Below, in pieces: positions 12,300 through 23,512 of a DNA stretch of 64,000 nt. The notes beneath the pieces are model-generated. The model was not told the origin of the DNA. It worked only from the letters and a program-made list of their open reading frames with translations, and searched no databases. The stretch is taken from positions 92,331,740 through 92,395,739 of the forward strand of contig OW804095.1 of NCBI GenBank assembly GCA_942159475.1, given 5' to 3'. Origin of the DNA: Sthenelais limicola (Eukaryota; Annelida; Polychaeta; Phyllodocida; Sigalionidae). Position 1 is the stretch's first letter. Each line of letters opens with the position of its first letter. Made by a program: the position numbers and the translations under genes.

Positions 12300-13103
12300 A
12301 TGGGCAAGCAAAAATTGTGTGACAAGTGTAATGAGACTCACGAGGCACCTGTGGGAGAAACTTGCCAGAGAATTGTGGAAAAAAAGGGAGCCAGTGCTGC
12401 TGAGAGTGCGACTATGGAGACTAGAATGAACAGTTTGGAGACTATGATGGGAACTCTTATCTCCACTCTTCAAAGCAGATCAGATTTATCTGGGGCATCT
12501 GCTTCTAGCAGTGATACGATCCAGTTTAGGGCCCGCAGTACAAGTCCTACTGATTCTATCTACAATGTGGGTGTGTCCAGGAGGTTGGCAAAGAGGGATA
12601 GATCCCGTTCGAGGTCCAGGTCTCGCCTCCAACCGTTTGACCCTAAACAGGACTTAGAAAAAGGTTGATTCTTTTGAAAAACTATTGTTAGTTAACTTAA
12701 AGCTTGTCGCCAAACTGGCCATCGATAGCCGTCCTCACGATGAACTTTTGGGTGTCATTAACCATTGTATAACAATGTGCGACAAGGCTGCTTCCAATGT
12801 TTATGCTTTAAAAGCTAGTGTTTCATATGATAAGGCAGTGAGAGCTCGAGCCAATAAGTCTGGTCTATCTGCTTTTACCGAGGACAAGAAGAGGTGCTTA
12901 GGCATTTTTCCTATGAGAATTCAAAGAAAGCTGTTACTACAAAAGTGGCAAAACCGTCTAAGGGAAAAGTATGCTTTAAATTCAACAATGCTGGAGGTTG
13001 TCCAAAAACGGCGTCATCGTGTGACTACCCCCACAAGTGTTCATCTTGCGGCAGCTCGGATCACAGTGCTCGTACATGTTCAACTTCGAAGTCTACTAAA
13101 TAG
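12300..13103 (+). pseudogene. DIRS-like element 1: gag-like ORF, frameshifted
   Basis: The ATG at 12300 opens a frame reading MGKQKLCDKCNETHEAPVGE, with a first Cys cluster, a coiled middle and an Arg/Ser-rich stretch (RSRSRSRSR) ending at 12668. The homologous frame resumes at about 12670 after a one-base slip in an A/G run. It slips again near 12890 and then shows a Cys/His-rich end (VCFKFNNAGGC, CDYPHKCSSC, DHSARTC) of the kind found in the nucleocapsid-like ORF of DIRS elements. The product would package the element RNA. At least two frameshifts make it non-functional. It sits 34 bases before the polymerase frame. Confidence 0.65.
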
Positions 13104-13136
13104 GATGAGATTGGTCGTGGGGAAATAAGTGAACAC

Positions 13137-14643
13137 ATGTTTAATATCAAATCAGGTATTGATGATGATATGTTACCTTGCAAGGGTGTTTGTGTTGATG
13201 TAAATGTGGATTGTGGGAAAGTCCAATATGGTGACTTTGTTGTTGATTCGGAACTGGAAGTGTTCCATGACAACCAGACGGAAGTCGAGGCAATAGGAAC
13301 TGTCATGGCGGACATGGATGTTTCCCCCCACACGAACACCGATATTGCAGGTAAATTATTCCTGATTTTTCTCCCGACCAACCATCTCAACACGGATTTG
13401 AAAGGTGACTGTCATTATTCAAAGATTCGTGATATTTTAGCCAATTTTGGCGTGTGTAACAGTGATATTACCGATGATTTTTGCCTATTTGTATGTCCTG
13501 CTTCGCCTAAGGGCCATATTGTAAATGTTTACGCTGGGTGTGCCCGGGGTCGTTGCCGTTGTGTGCACGCCCTCGGAGGTAATGCTGTTCAACTTAAACC
13601 ATGTAGGTTTGCATATTTATTGTTTTGTCTAGGTGACGAGGATATTGCAACTTATATTGATGTTTTTTACGGTATTGTCGATGGTTTTGACGTTGTAGAT
13701 AATGAAATTGAACCGTATGTATGTGATAATTATAAATCTATATTAGACGATAACTCTAAACTGAAAATGGATGATATTATTGCTCATGAGCTTTCGGAAG
13801 GGTTCATATTGGTAGCCGAGGATATGCCCACATGCATTCATGCCTTAGGTGCTGTGCCCAAGCCGGATGGAGGGATTCGCTCGATCACTGACTGCAGCCG
13901 TCCTGTGGGCGTGTCCGTCAACGATAATTGTTCTTCGTTGGTAAATGAATTTTCTTACAAATCTGTAGACAATGCCATACATCTGGTAAGAGACAGTTCT
14001 TTCATGTCTGTAGTAGATATCAAATCGGCATACAGAGCATCAACCCAGAACACAGGAAATATTGTGGGTTTAAATGGACTGACACTACTTTCATTGACAA
14101 TCGTTTGTGTTTTGGTCTTCGGTCTGGACCATGTATTTTTAACCATGTTTCTAACTTCTTTGCAACATGTATGAATGTACTTTTTAAATTCCCTGTCATA
14201 AATTATTTGGATGATTTTTTTGTATGTGATAGTGACTATTCTACTTGTACTTCTCACCGTGATACTATCATATGTGGCCTGAGATTCTTGGGCTTTCACA
14301 TGGTGTGGAAAAAGGTCACTTCTCCTTCTACCAAGACTACTTACCTTGGATTTTGCATAGACTCTACAAACATGACAGTGTCTCTACCACCAGGGAAGGT
14401 GGAAAATTGTGTGCCCTCATTGAGGAAGTGAAAGATATGAAGTATTTCACCAAGTCTCACCTTGAAAAGTTTTGTGGATACATTTCCCACTGTGCCACGG
14501 TATTCAGAGGTGGTAGAACTTTCTGTAGAAGGTTCTTTGATCTCTACAAAGCAATGTTAGTGAAACATTTAAAGAGAATCTTTATTAGATTAGACCTGAT
14601 GAAGGGCAATCTTAGCCCGAAAGCTAGTGTAATAAAGAATTGA
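13137..14643 (+). pseudogene. DIRS-like element 1: reverse transcriptase, frameshifted and 3'-truncated
   Basis: From 13137 the frame has an N-terminal region of about 220 aa, then RT blocks (GAVPKPDGGIRSITDCSRP; SVVDIKSAYRA with the first catalytic Asp). A frameshift near 14040 moves the reading to the frame of FGLRSGPCIFNH and NYLDDFF, the catalytic YxDD-type box at about 14200. A second slip near 14390 leads into LEKFCGYISHC and FRGGRTFCRRFFDLY, a thumb/connection signature typical of DIRS-group elements. The similarity ends at about 14640, so RNase H and the tyrosine recombinase are missing. This is a dead copy. The family call rests on the YLDDF and RGGRTF patterns. Confidence 0.75.
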
Positions 14644-15126
14644 AACCATAAATTAGGGATTTTTTCCTACCCAAAATAACACCACCACTAAGACAACCGG
14701 GATACTCGATATAAAAACGACTATCTACCTACCTCGATACAACTAAAAATTTAGACAAACCAAGTTAATAACATAGTACATCAGGTAAACAAAACCAGGC
14801 CAGGTCAGAAATGACCGTCATATCAGCCATAGTGCTAAATTTATGATGATGATGAATATTGACAGCATTCAAAGATGAAATAAAACTAGAAAATTGGTTT
14901 TACAACATATATATTACTTTAAGGTAATTCTCCATTATTGATGAATGTCCCAGATCACTAGAAGAATCCTGCCGGCTGGTTGGCAGTCCCAGGAATCCCT
15001 TTCTTCACTTAGTCTTGTTTCCTTTTGTTCTATGGATTGACTCGGACGAATATCCTGGAATGAAAAAAATCCATGAATTAATTATTATGAATACATGAAT
15101 TATTTAATCCTATTATCTATATACAG
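14644..15126. other. No recognisable feature
   Basis: Short-frame DNA right after the DIRS truncation point; no recombinase or terminal repeat of that element is visible. Confidence 0.45.
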
Positions 15127-15560
15127 GTACTTCTCATGAAATGTCAGCAGAGTTTCTAGAGTTGCATTTCATGATAATGAGTCAGTTAGAAAAAAATAGC
15201 TTGGTATCCGATTGAATTCAGTTTTAATAATGCTAGATGGATATGGGCCCTGAATGTGAGCAAAAACAGAGACAACTTATTTTCATTTAGCCTCGAATGC
15301 GGGAAAATCTTAATTTATAGGAGAATCTTTCAACCAATAATCGTAATGGGTACTAAGAAATACTATATAGGCTATTTTTCTTAGTGGGTATGTGGGTATA
15401 TCATAGATGGTCATCTTCAGTAAATATCATTACAATGCGATAAGAGCCCTAATATTTATGGAATTTTATCATTTTGTGTAGGGGGTGTGTCATTCCGCAT
15501 CACGTTTTATTCCAGGTAGCGGCTGAGAAATATGGGGAATAGTAGGAGAAAGATCAAATA
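15127..15560 (-). mobile_element. Family A element, diverged partial copy
   Basis: It starts with ACTTCTCATGAAATGTC and runs parallel to the reverse complement of 1480-1060 (TTTCATGATAATGAGTCA, TAGCTTGGTATC, CGCATCACGTTTTATTC, GGCTGAGAAAT). No opposite terminus is found, so it is truncated. Confidence 0.7.
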
Positions 15561-16289
15561 AAGAAATAAATTTGAATGTATTTTGGAGTGGAAAAATAAG
15601 GAAATGAGAAAGAATTTACCTAGTATAATGAAATTGTTTTTGAGTAAAACCTATTTCCATCCAACATTCAATACTTACCAAATATATGATGTTGTGCGAC
15701 TGGTAGTTATCTCAAAATGTTATGGTCTGCTCCCAAATGTTAGTTTGGCCACCTTGCTGTCAGGCAATCTTATCATCATGAACATGAGTCTGTTTGGAAT
15801 GGTTCCGCTGGCTTGGAAAAGTAACAATTGATAATTTAATTAAGATGTGATTATAAATGTTAATTCTTTACTCCCTCATTTCGCCTGGATGAGAGCTAGT
15901 GCATTATGCGTTGCATTAACTATAAGCCAGGAGAAAATTTGAAGAGACTAATAACTAATTTATTACACCTATAACCATTTATATTCATCGGTTTAAAGGA
16001 ACATTTCCGTCACAGGGGTCGTAGTAAGCCTTGGGTCGGTATTAGTTTTGTGGATGGATCTAAATATAAAATATTTACATTTGAAATTTGGCGTTTGGAG
16101 ATCACTGTGTCGCTAAAAAATATGTGCATTTTCATACTAAGTTAAAACATACGATAAAAAAGCTAAATATCACAAGAATTCAGGCAAAAGTTATCTTTTC
16201 TTGCATATAATTTGAAAAATTAAGCTGTCCTTATAGTTTACCAATAGAAATTCAGTAATTCGGGTAAGATTTATTTTTCCCATCGAAAT
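15561..16289. other. No gene recognised; contains first copy of a 42-bp direct repeat
   Basis: The frame at 15583-15831 (82 aa) resembles nothing known and overlaps decayed family A sequence. Positions 16015-16056 form the first copy of a direct repeat whose partner is at 16776-16818. Confidence 0.4.
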
Positions 16290-16375
16290 TTCCTAATTCC
16301 TGATAAAGGCCCTAATAAGGGATGTTTTGGAAACATGTATAACACCGGGATATTGACAATAAACATTTTTTTGGT
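16290..16375 (+). other. Retroelement-tail-like motif
   Basis: CCTGATAAAGGCCCTAATAAGG can form a small hairpin and is followed by TTTTGGAAACATGTAT and CAATAAA. It has the same block order as four other sites in the window. Confidence 0.3.
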
Positions 16376-16775
16376 TGGTGGTCAGAGGTGGTCCTGCTCC
16401 CTGGCCGAATATAGCTTCACTGTGTCATGCCAACTTGGGAGGATTGAAATGCGGGAGGTTTTCTGTGTTGGTGGCCCAATCCTCCACTAGGTAGGTCTGG
16501 GTCCATGCCCCCCCCCCCCCACACCCCCCAGAAAAAATCTAAATATATGTTATTTTAAGGTATTCTTGTGGGTTATTTTTAGCGCCATCAGGTCAATGCC
16601 TTAACAATAAAAAGTTACACAAGATCTTTGAATTTTAATGATATCATTTAATATCAGTAAATTAAATATATTTCTTTTATTTACGCTATGCTATTATATA
16701 TATGCGTATATGAATGTCAATCACTGTCATGTACAATAACTTAATAAATAAAGCTATTTTGACATAATATTAGGC

Positions 16776-16818
16776 AGGGTCCGTATTAAGCCTTGGGTCA
16801 GTACTAGTATTGTGGACG
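16776..16818 (+). repeat. Second copy of a 42-bp direct repeat
   Basis: The phrase AAGCCTTGGGTC with its flanks matches 16015-16056 at most positions. The two copies are about 760 bp apart in direct orientation, as small solo repeats of an inserted element could be. Nothing between them identifies one. Confidence 0.5.
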
Positions 16819-17562
16819 AGTGGAATGACTCGTCCGCAACCTTTCAACACTCGTCCACAACCTATCCAAGATTGGTACAAGTATAGAAGTGAAAACAAGA
16901 TAGAGCTTTTATATCTTAATGAATAATAGAGGATCGAGTTCCATTAATTTGACATTTAGGAAAAACTCCCAGGGGTCGGCAGAGGGGGGAAGTGGGCAGG
17001 GAAGTGGGTAAGAGGGAGGAGGGGGCATAGAGGAGGGCCTAGATGTGCAAGTGCCGAAGGCACAAAGCCTGCTCGGGGGTCTTCATTCTATTCTTTATTT
17101 TCAGGTGATTTGATGTATACTTCTTACCTGGTACTAAATTGTGTTACCATTATGTATATTATGATAATAATAAAGTTATAATGTCAGCACAAACATGTGT
17201 GGGGCCAATCAAGAACCCCCCCCCATCCTATGGAAAAGCTCTAGTTGTAAAAATCTACCTGCCTGACGCAAAAATAACGTCTCAGGCATTAGGGAGGCGA
17301 CTACAGTCCCCTCTAGACGGGGAAAGGTGTAAAAACTTTTGGCCATAGCGACCCAACAGTTTTTGTCCATTCAGTCCTGAAACCGCCGGGGCTAGGTCGA
17401 TTTTTGTAAGGCTTGTTAATAAATGACCGCATGAATACAGAGTGAGTTTCCTAATAGGATGTGAATATGCAAACCATATATCACTTACCTGAAAGTATTG
17501 GAAAGTATTGCTATATTCCTCAAATGATCATTTGCATAAACGTTCCTTTGTGAGTTGTGTTG
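16819..17562. other. No gene; G-rich purine stretch at about 16975-17035
   Basis: Contains a short GA-rich tract and a C run at 17217-17224; no recognisable coding potential. Confidence 0.45.
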
Positions 17563-17916
17563 TCATTCCTCCGGCCTCAGGTAAAGTGGAGAGGTGGCCA
17601 GGTATGTGCTACAAGGTATGCGCCTGCCTGATTCCAATAATGGGTAATTCTGCGGATTTCCTGAGCCAGCTATAAATGTCCACTTCTTGTCCCCTACATT
17701 TCCGTCCTTGAAAACACATGATTGGCTTGGATACAGGCAGAGCAAACCCAAATTCCCACTCATGTCCGACTGGCTGTAGCATATTTTGCCTACTGTCCAG
17801 AATGGAGGTGCTAATGTTGCGTTGATCCAGAGTATTACCGCGAGATTAATTTGGTTGTGGTGTCTTAGGCTATGTACTTGTATCATATAAGTATTGAATC
17901 TTTTTCTCATTTTCAA
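17563..17916 (-). other. Unresolved 117-aa open frame
   Basis: This frame has less biased composition than its surroundings and contains four or five Cys (GKICYSQSD, LGLLCLYPSQSCVF, RRIPCSTY). It could be an exon of a secreted or repeat-type protein, or chance. I find no clear splice borders, signal peptide or family signature. Confidence 0.12.
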
Positions 17917-19285
17917 TGCTTCTCACCACCCCATCCCCCGGCTACCCCTCGTATCCCATACACACACCGCCACTGGCGTCGTGTGTATGGGACATTCATT
18001 CATGTAAACATGGATGTACGGTAGCGCCAGAGCGGCTTGTCTCGGAACTAAAATGCGGCAATCGCGATCGATTCAAATCATAACACACCAATCGAAAGTG
18101 GTAAATGGGCTTATATCTTCTTTTCTAGACAATATTGTTCCAGTAATCACTAGCTAATTTCGTTGCTTACTAATATATGGTAGGAGTGAGCGTGGATACT
18201 AAGCTGAATAAGCATGTATTTGTTTGGCAGAGACAGCTATAAATGTCGTTCTAGGTATATAGGCGTTTGACCGTGATAACCGGTACGACTGCTGTTTTCC
18301 TTTTGATTCTGCCGTTGGCAAGCTTCTTACAGAAGCGGTAGTCGCAGGGAGTCTAGAAATCACTGGTGCATGCACAGAGCTATACACAGGTCTGGCAAAA
18401 ACAATAGGCACATACAGGTGTGACAATTAACACAGTACAGTCAATTGTGTCCAAACTGTCCCTCACACATAGACCCGCAACAGCTTATAAGTTTAAATGA
18501 GTTTACTAAAAATATACAGGCGAAATTCCTGTGCATATAATTTTTTGAAAAAAATAAAAATAAATTCATATCGTTTTTCCCTCCTACTAATTGTTTATGC
18601 CTGCCTGGATTTGTTAAAAAATATAAATATGAATGAATATTTAAATGTGAAATTGCAGGGAACATTCATTGCAATGTCACTGTTATGTGATAGCATCTCC
18701 ATTACGCCATAAAATTAATAGAGATAAGGATACTGTAAACGTATTTTATTTTCGCTTGGATCAATTTTCGCGCACTAAGTACTTTGAAACCTTTTCCCTT
18801 GATGAATCAGGTTTAATATGGCCGAAATAAGGCAAAAAATATAGACCTTTCCATATTTCGTCTGCATTATGATGGTAGGCCAATTCAAATTTACTACGTT
18901 CCCACTCATTTTATAATTTCTCTGCCAGTCATATCACAGGCCCTTCAAGAGCTAACATGTAACTTTCATTTCCAAGATTTCAAATGTGTTTTGTCAAAGA
19001 GAAATGGGAGACATCCGAAAAAAAAGAAAAATTTAATTATAATGGTTGTAATGCGGCGGCCAGACATTGGCTATTTGCGCGACGGGAAAAAATCGTAGAA
19101 AGATGAAAATTATTACTGTAGTAGGTCTATTTATTAGCTTTAAAATGAGAGCAGGGCGGACAGGTTCGGTTGGTTTTACCACCACAACGCATGTAATACA
19201 GCTCTCATCTCGATTGTTAAAGTTTTCTTTACACTTGATCTTTAACTTATTCAGAAATGAACATATTGAAGAATTGTGCGTCATA
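17917..19285. other. No recognisable feature
   Basis: Moderately CpG-containing DNA near 17950-18090, otherwise AT-rich; no recognisable frame. Confidence 0.45.
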
Positions 19286-19362
19286 GCCCCCGTTGCATAA
19301 CAATCTGTGAGCACAAAATTAACACAGAAAACGCTATTCGCAGATTGTTATGCAACGGGGGC
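19286..19362. repeat. 77-bp near-palindrome with perfect 22-bp arms
   Basis: 19286-19307 (GCCCCCGTTGCATAACAATC...) and 19341-19362 are exact reverse complements around a 33-base loop. A weaker GAAGAAT/ATTCTTC pair extends the symmetry outward. It could be a very small fold-back element, a hairpin RNA source or a replication footprint. Confidence 0.8.
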
Positions 19363-20319
19363 ATTCTTCAAGAAATAACTAGGGTCAGCACTTGGGCGAG
19401 AAATTAATCAACACAACACAGAGATGTATGTCTCGAGGCCAAAACTGAACCAGTTAAGAGAGGTGGTGGCAGATGCATTTCTGAATGAGACCCGAAATTA
19501 AAAATTAAAATTCCAAACTTGCAAACTCCAAGTGAGAATTTTACAATATATTCTTGCTGTTTTTTTTTTATTTCAACCAGGATAAATATATATGATTTCA
19601 CTCAGTTGTAGTGGTTCACAAAATCCAACTTGGTCACCCATCGCCAAAACGTCATAGCCATAGGGGTAAATTGTAAGCTATTGAGATGAAGGCTTGCAGA
19701 AATGCTGCTTGTGTGAACGCCAGACGGCTGTGCTACTGCAAAAACGCCACTGTGGCTTTAGTTGACCTGTTACGTAATAGCAAAAAGCACTCTACAAACA
19801 TAGCTGGGTTGGCGGATATTTGTAAATATATCACACCTTTTATGATGCGGCTATCTGCAATTAAAAAAATAAGCAGCGGCCATCCATACATGGATGATGG
19901 AGATGTACTGCCAAATACTGGTAAATGTTAAATTGCAATCTTCTTTAACTGTTCCCTTCATCTTGGTTTGGAATTCTGTCATGTTGACGAAAGGATTTTA
20001 ATGTTATTTTAATGCATTTTGGGTCAGAAAATTTCTTGCCAGGATATATTTACAGCATAGGGGCAAATTTACTCCTCTACCGTTCCCATGAAGTATTGTT
20101 TGCCAGATATATTCAGTCAGAGTAACTGAAGGCAACTTTAGATTGAACATCTACAGCACAAATAGCTTTTAAAGGTACAACAGCATAGGTTGCATCCTTT
20201 TATTCATCATTTATCATCAGCACTGGCCCTGCATGTTCACAGACCTCTGTGTGTGAATCATTTCAATGGTTGATGAGTTTGGACACTCCCAGCTAACCTA
20301 ACTAACCACATTCATATGT
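19363..20319. other. No gene recognised; 81-aa frame at 19686-19931
   Basis: The + strand frame at 19686 (starts MKACRNAACVNARRLC) is Cys-containing but matches no family I recognise. The rest is AT-rich. Confidence 0.3.
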
Positions 20320-20575
20320 ACAGTTATATGGGTGTTTTGATTCCCAACATCATACATATATACGTTATACACATTAACTCTAGTAGAATATCACTTATGA
20401 TATTCATAAGTATTTGTTGGACAATATCAATAGTGTATAAATGCCACATTAGTGTATTAGGGGTACTTTTATTGTTAAAGAAATTATAAATGCAATGCAG
20501 TGACCTGTCACGCCACCTAGTGAAAAACAAGTACTACACCTGGTGAGAACAAGTTGCACAATAGGTAGCCTATGA
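20320..20575 (+). repeat. Family D dispersed repeat, copy 1
   Basis: It shares ordered blocks with the reverse complement of 28600-28855: GGGTGTTTTGATT, GTGTATTAG, AATTATAAATGCA, CGCCACCT and CACCTGGTGAGRACAAGT. The two copies are opposite in orientation and diverged. Non-coding; class unknown. Confidence 0.55.
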
Positions 20576-21124
20576 CAAGATGTACCATGTATTGAGAATG
20601 ATTGGTTGTATTATATTCAAGTCTACCAGCGTCCAAGCTGCATAATTTATTCATAGTTTCATAATGTCATATCAACAAACTGTAACCCTTGCTGCTGCTT
20701 TTATCATTACCATTACTGGAATGGTTATTTGGTTATAACTTTCCTTCTAATGGGGATATTTTTACAAACTAAAAAGTGCTGTCACCCTTATGTCGAGGCC
20801 TATCAAGTACAAAATAGTTTAAAACATTATGTGCATATTTGTTTTATTTATTTTTAATTTAAATCCTCATTTATGTACAAATATGTACCATTATTCGACA
20901 TGCTATTTTTGTATTTGTTTCATATTTGGGATATAATCGCCCCCCCCCCGTGTAAAGGATTTATAATAATCAGAATGGTTCCGAACTTGGCAGTTTAATG
21001 TGCATATATATATAAGGTTGATAAATAATAACAAATCAACTGATTAATGTAAGAATTATTTGGTTACTCAGAGAGGTGTTAGGGGCCTAAATGTTGTCGA
21101 ATTGGTGGAAAGGGCCAACTACAT
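20576..21124. other. No recognisable feature
   Basis: AT-rich DNA with a C9 run near 20941. Confidence 0.45.
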
Positions 21125-21370
21125 GCAGAGGAGTGGGAGAGTGAAGAAGAGGGCGTAGGAATAGGAGATGGGGAGGGGGAGGGAAAGAAGAGTGGGGGGG
21201 GGGGGAAAGAGAGAAGGGAGAGGATGTAGGGGAAGGGAGAGAGGGGAGGGAGAAAAAGCGGGGAGGGGGAGCATGAGGAAGAGGGGAGGGAGAGGGGGAT
21301 GGAAATCGGAGATGGGGTTGGGAGAGAAAAACAGGTAAGAGGGGGAAGTGTGGGGAGAGAGGTGGGATCA
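21125..21370 (+). repeat. About 240-bp polypurine (G/A) tract
   Basis: Nearly uninterrupted purines with G runs up to 13. The Pro/Ser-rich frame on the opposite strand is an artefact of this composition. Such tracts can adopt triplex or other non-B structures. Confidence 0.85.
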
Positions 21371-21509
21371 TCCTACATACCTGTTTATTGATATAACAGT
21401 AGTTTCCCTCATATTGTTCTTAATTAAGTATCACATTTATTCTCACAACCATTTACATAGCCGAATGGCATTGTTACATGTGTGCTACAAACTTGTTGAC
21501 TCCATATTA

Positions 21510-22520
21510 GAGGTATGTGTATTCCTGTGAGCTATAAATAGAGACATCTATTGTAATAGACCATCATGTGGTCGCGTGGCTTATGTAGGGCCTACTAGGA
21601 GTGTATTCCATTGCTGTACGAGGGACGTGCCACCGAAATACGGCCGCCGGGCACACTAGACCTAAATAGTGGTAAGCTGAGGACCTCCCCAAAACGATTC
21701 AAAGAATATTTACATAATTATTATTTTTTAATATTGGAGATATGTTCTCATTCGAATAAGAAGCTCCTAGCATGTAAAACATGGTGGTAACTTTTATTTA
21801 GCTCTTTTTTGGTTGAAATAATAAACATTGTTTAAATGGTGAGCGGGTACGAGCTAGCTAGCTAGCACAGCCGCCGGGCACACTAGACCAGCGGCCCGGT
21901 TGTGTAATATCACCTATAAAGGCATTAGTATATAATCAAAATAGGATGGTATAAGATAGACACAATACCCAATAAGACACTGAGAGATAAAGTTTTTTTG
22001 TTGTTGTTTATTTATTCACGACCATACATGTTTCGGAGATGGGTTGTCTCCTTCTTCAGTGGTGTCAAATCTTCAGTGTATAATCAAAATACATAATCCT
22101 ATATACGACTGGAAAGAGAAATGTCTAAGCTTGAATCTGATCTGATTTATATCAATATTAGCTCTGTCCATAACGTCGTGAGAGAGCAATGAAAACTTTG
22201 TTTTGATCGCCGGGACTCTCATTTTTTCCACTCGCAGGCACAACCCTTATAATATAGATGAGCATAATTTACAGGTTGTGCTTACCACAATATCGATGTA
22301 TCACTTAGTTAGAGGGGTTATTATAGAAATAGGCTAGTCCTAGGATAAGGCCATCATTATATATTAGAGGTATTTGTATTACTGCAAGTATAAATAGGGA
22401 AATGTACATTTTAGATCCCAATTGAATGGGGTACAGCCCCCTCGCGCGGGAACATGTACTACGGCTGTACAAAAAGCTGGCGCAGCCGCCGGGCACACTA
22501 GGCCAGCGGTACAGTGGTCA
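21510..22520. repeat. GC-rich repeat block, motif CCGCCGGGCACACTAG three times
   Basis: The 16-base motif is at 21644-21659, 21871-21886 and 22486-22501, all on the + strand. The first and third copies also share upstream text (GAGGTATNTGTATT, TATAAATAG), so 21510-21700 and 22360-22520 look like duplicated segments. No frame here is convincing. Confidence 0.6.
22025..22075 (-). other. Retroelement-tail-like motif, minus strand
   Basis: Read on the minus strand: CACTGAAGAAGGAGACAACC, then CATCTCCGAAACATGTATGG and GAATAAA. GGAGA and TCTCC can pair as a short stem. It has the block order of the site at 16290. Confidence 0.35.
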
Positions 22521-23016
22521 AGCTGAAGACTGGCGTCCAGGTGCGACGCCCGTACAGCTGGGCAGCAGACCGTAATATTTTCGCACACCTTTCCCGCATC
22601 GGACGGCAGGTGCCGTGTCACTCGGGTTGGTTGGGTCACCTGTCACTGACCATATAGACAGTCATTGACCAGTGGGCCGGGCTTGACCATAGGTTGCACC
22701 TTCCATTGACAGTTGATATCGACTGTCACTGACGCTCACCCCGTTGGGGAGTTTTACAGTGTAGTAATATAGCCACTAGGCGGCAGCACCATATGGGACG
22801 GTTCTTCACATCTCCCCTTTTAGATAGCAAGTTAACTATTGGTAGAGATTCGTTATTTGACTTTGTTTTGGCAGTATAAGACTAGAATGTTTAGGTTATA
22901 TACCCGATGTGCATTGGAAAATCCACCAGTGCATGCAGAAGTGCATCTGACCAGTCACATAAGTGCAATCCTCTCAAAAAAGCAGTTTTGCACCTGATTT
23001 TGCACCTGGTGAAACA
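22521..23016. other. No gene; flank of the non-LTR element
   Basis: Contains repeated CACTGAC/CATTGAC phrases (22635-22735) and TGCACCTG phrases just left of the poly(T) at 23017. TTTGCACCTGGTGAAACA resembles text in family D. Confidence 0.4.
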
Positions 23017-23042
23017 TTTTTTTTTTTTAAATAAATTTTATT
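23017..23042 (-). terminator. LINE polyadenylation signal and tail
   Basis: On the minus strand AATAAA (23042-23037) precedes a run of 12 A (23028-23017), marking the 3' end of the LINE. Confidence 0.7.
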
Positions 23043-23512
23043 GCGTAAACATTTTCAGGCGAACCCAATAATCTCATGATACACAGTTCAAAAATTACAT
23101 AGTTATTCCTTTATACATTTTAGTTATTTTAACGTTTTAACTTCATTGTAATTACATAGCAGGAGGACATACGCATGTTTATTTACTCCCGGCAGATCAA
23201 GTTCATTCTAGATATACACAATTTCATGTTATCATTCACTTAACTACTAATATTTTTGAGTTTTTTGTTTTTTTCGACCATACAGAAATTGAATAAAAGT
23301 ACACATAGGCATAAAAAACAGATTATGCATCAAGTTATATTTGTCTCCGAAATTAGAGATTTTCCTGTCTTATTACAGGAGGTTCCTTATAATAAAAGGA
23401 CATTTATCATACAATTTCACAAGTACATTTCAATCAATTTGTGTCCGTTCAGGCCCCTCGTTGACCAGAACAAGGACAATTTCTGAAAATCACGCTTATA
23501 ACGATTCGAGAC

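Noticed and set aside
21087..21371. Proline/serine-rich 94-aa minus-strand frame
   Set aside because: Artefact of the polypurine tract.
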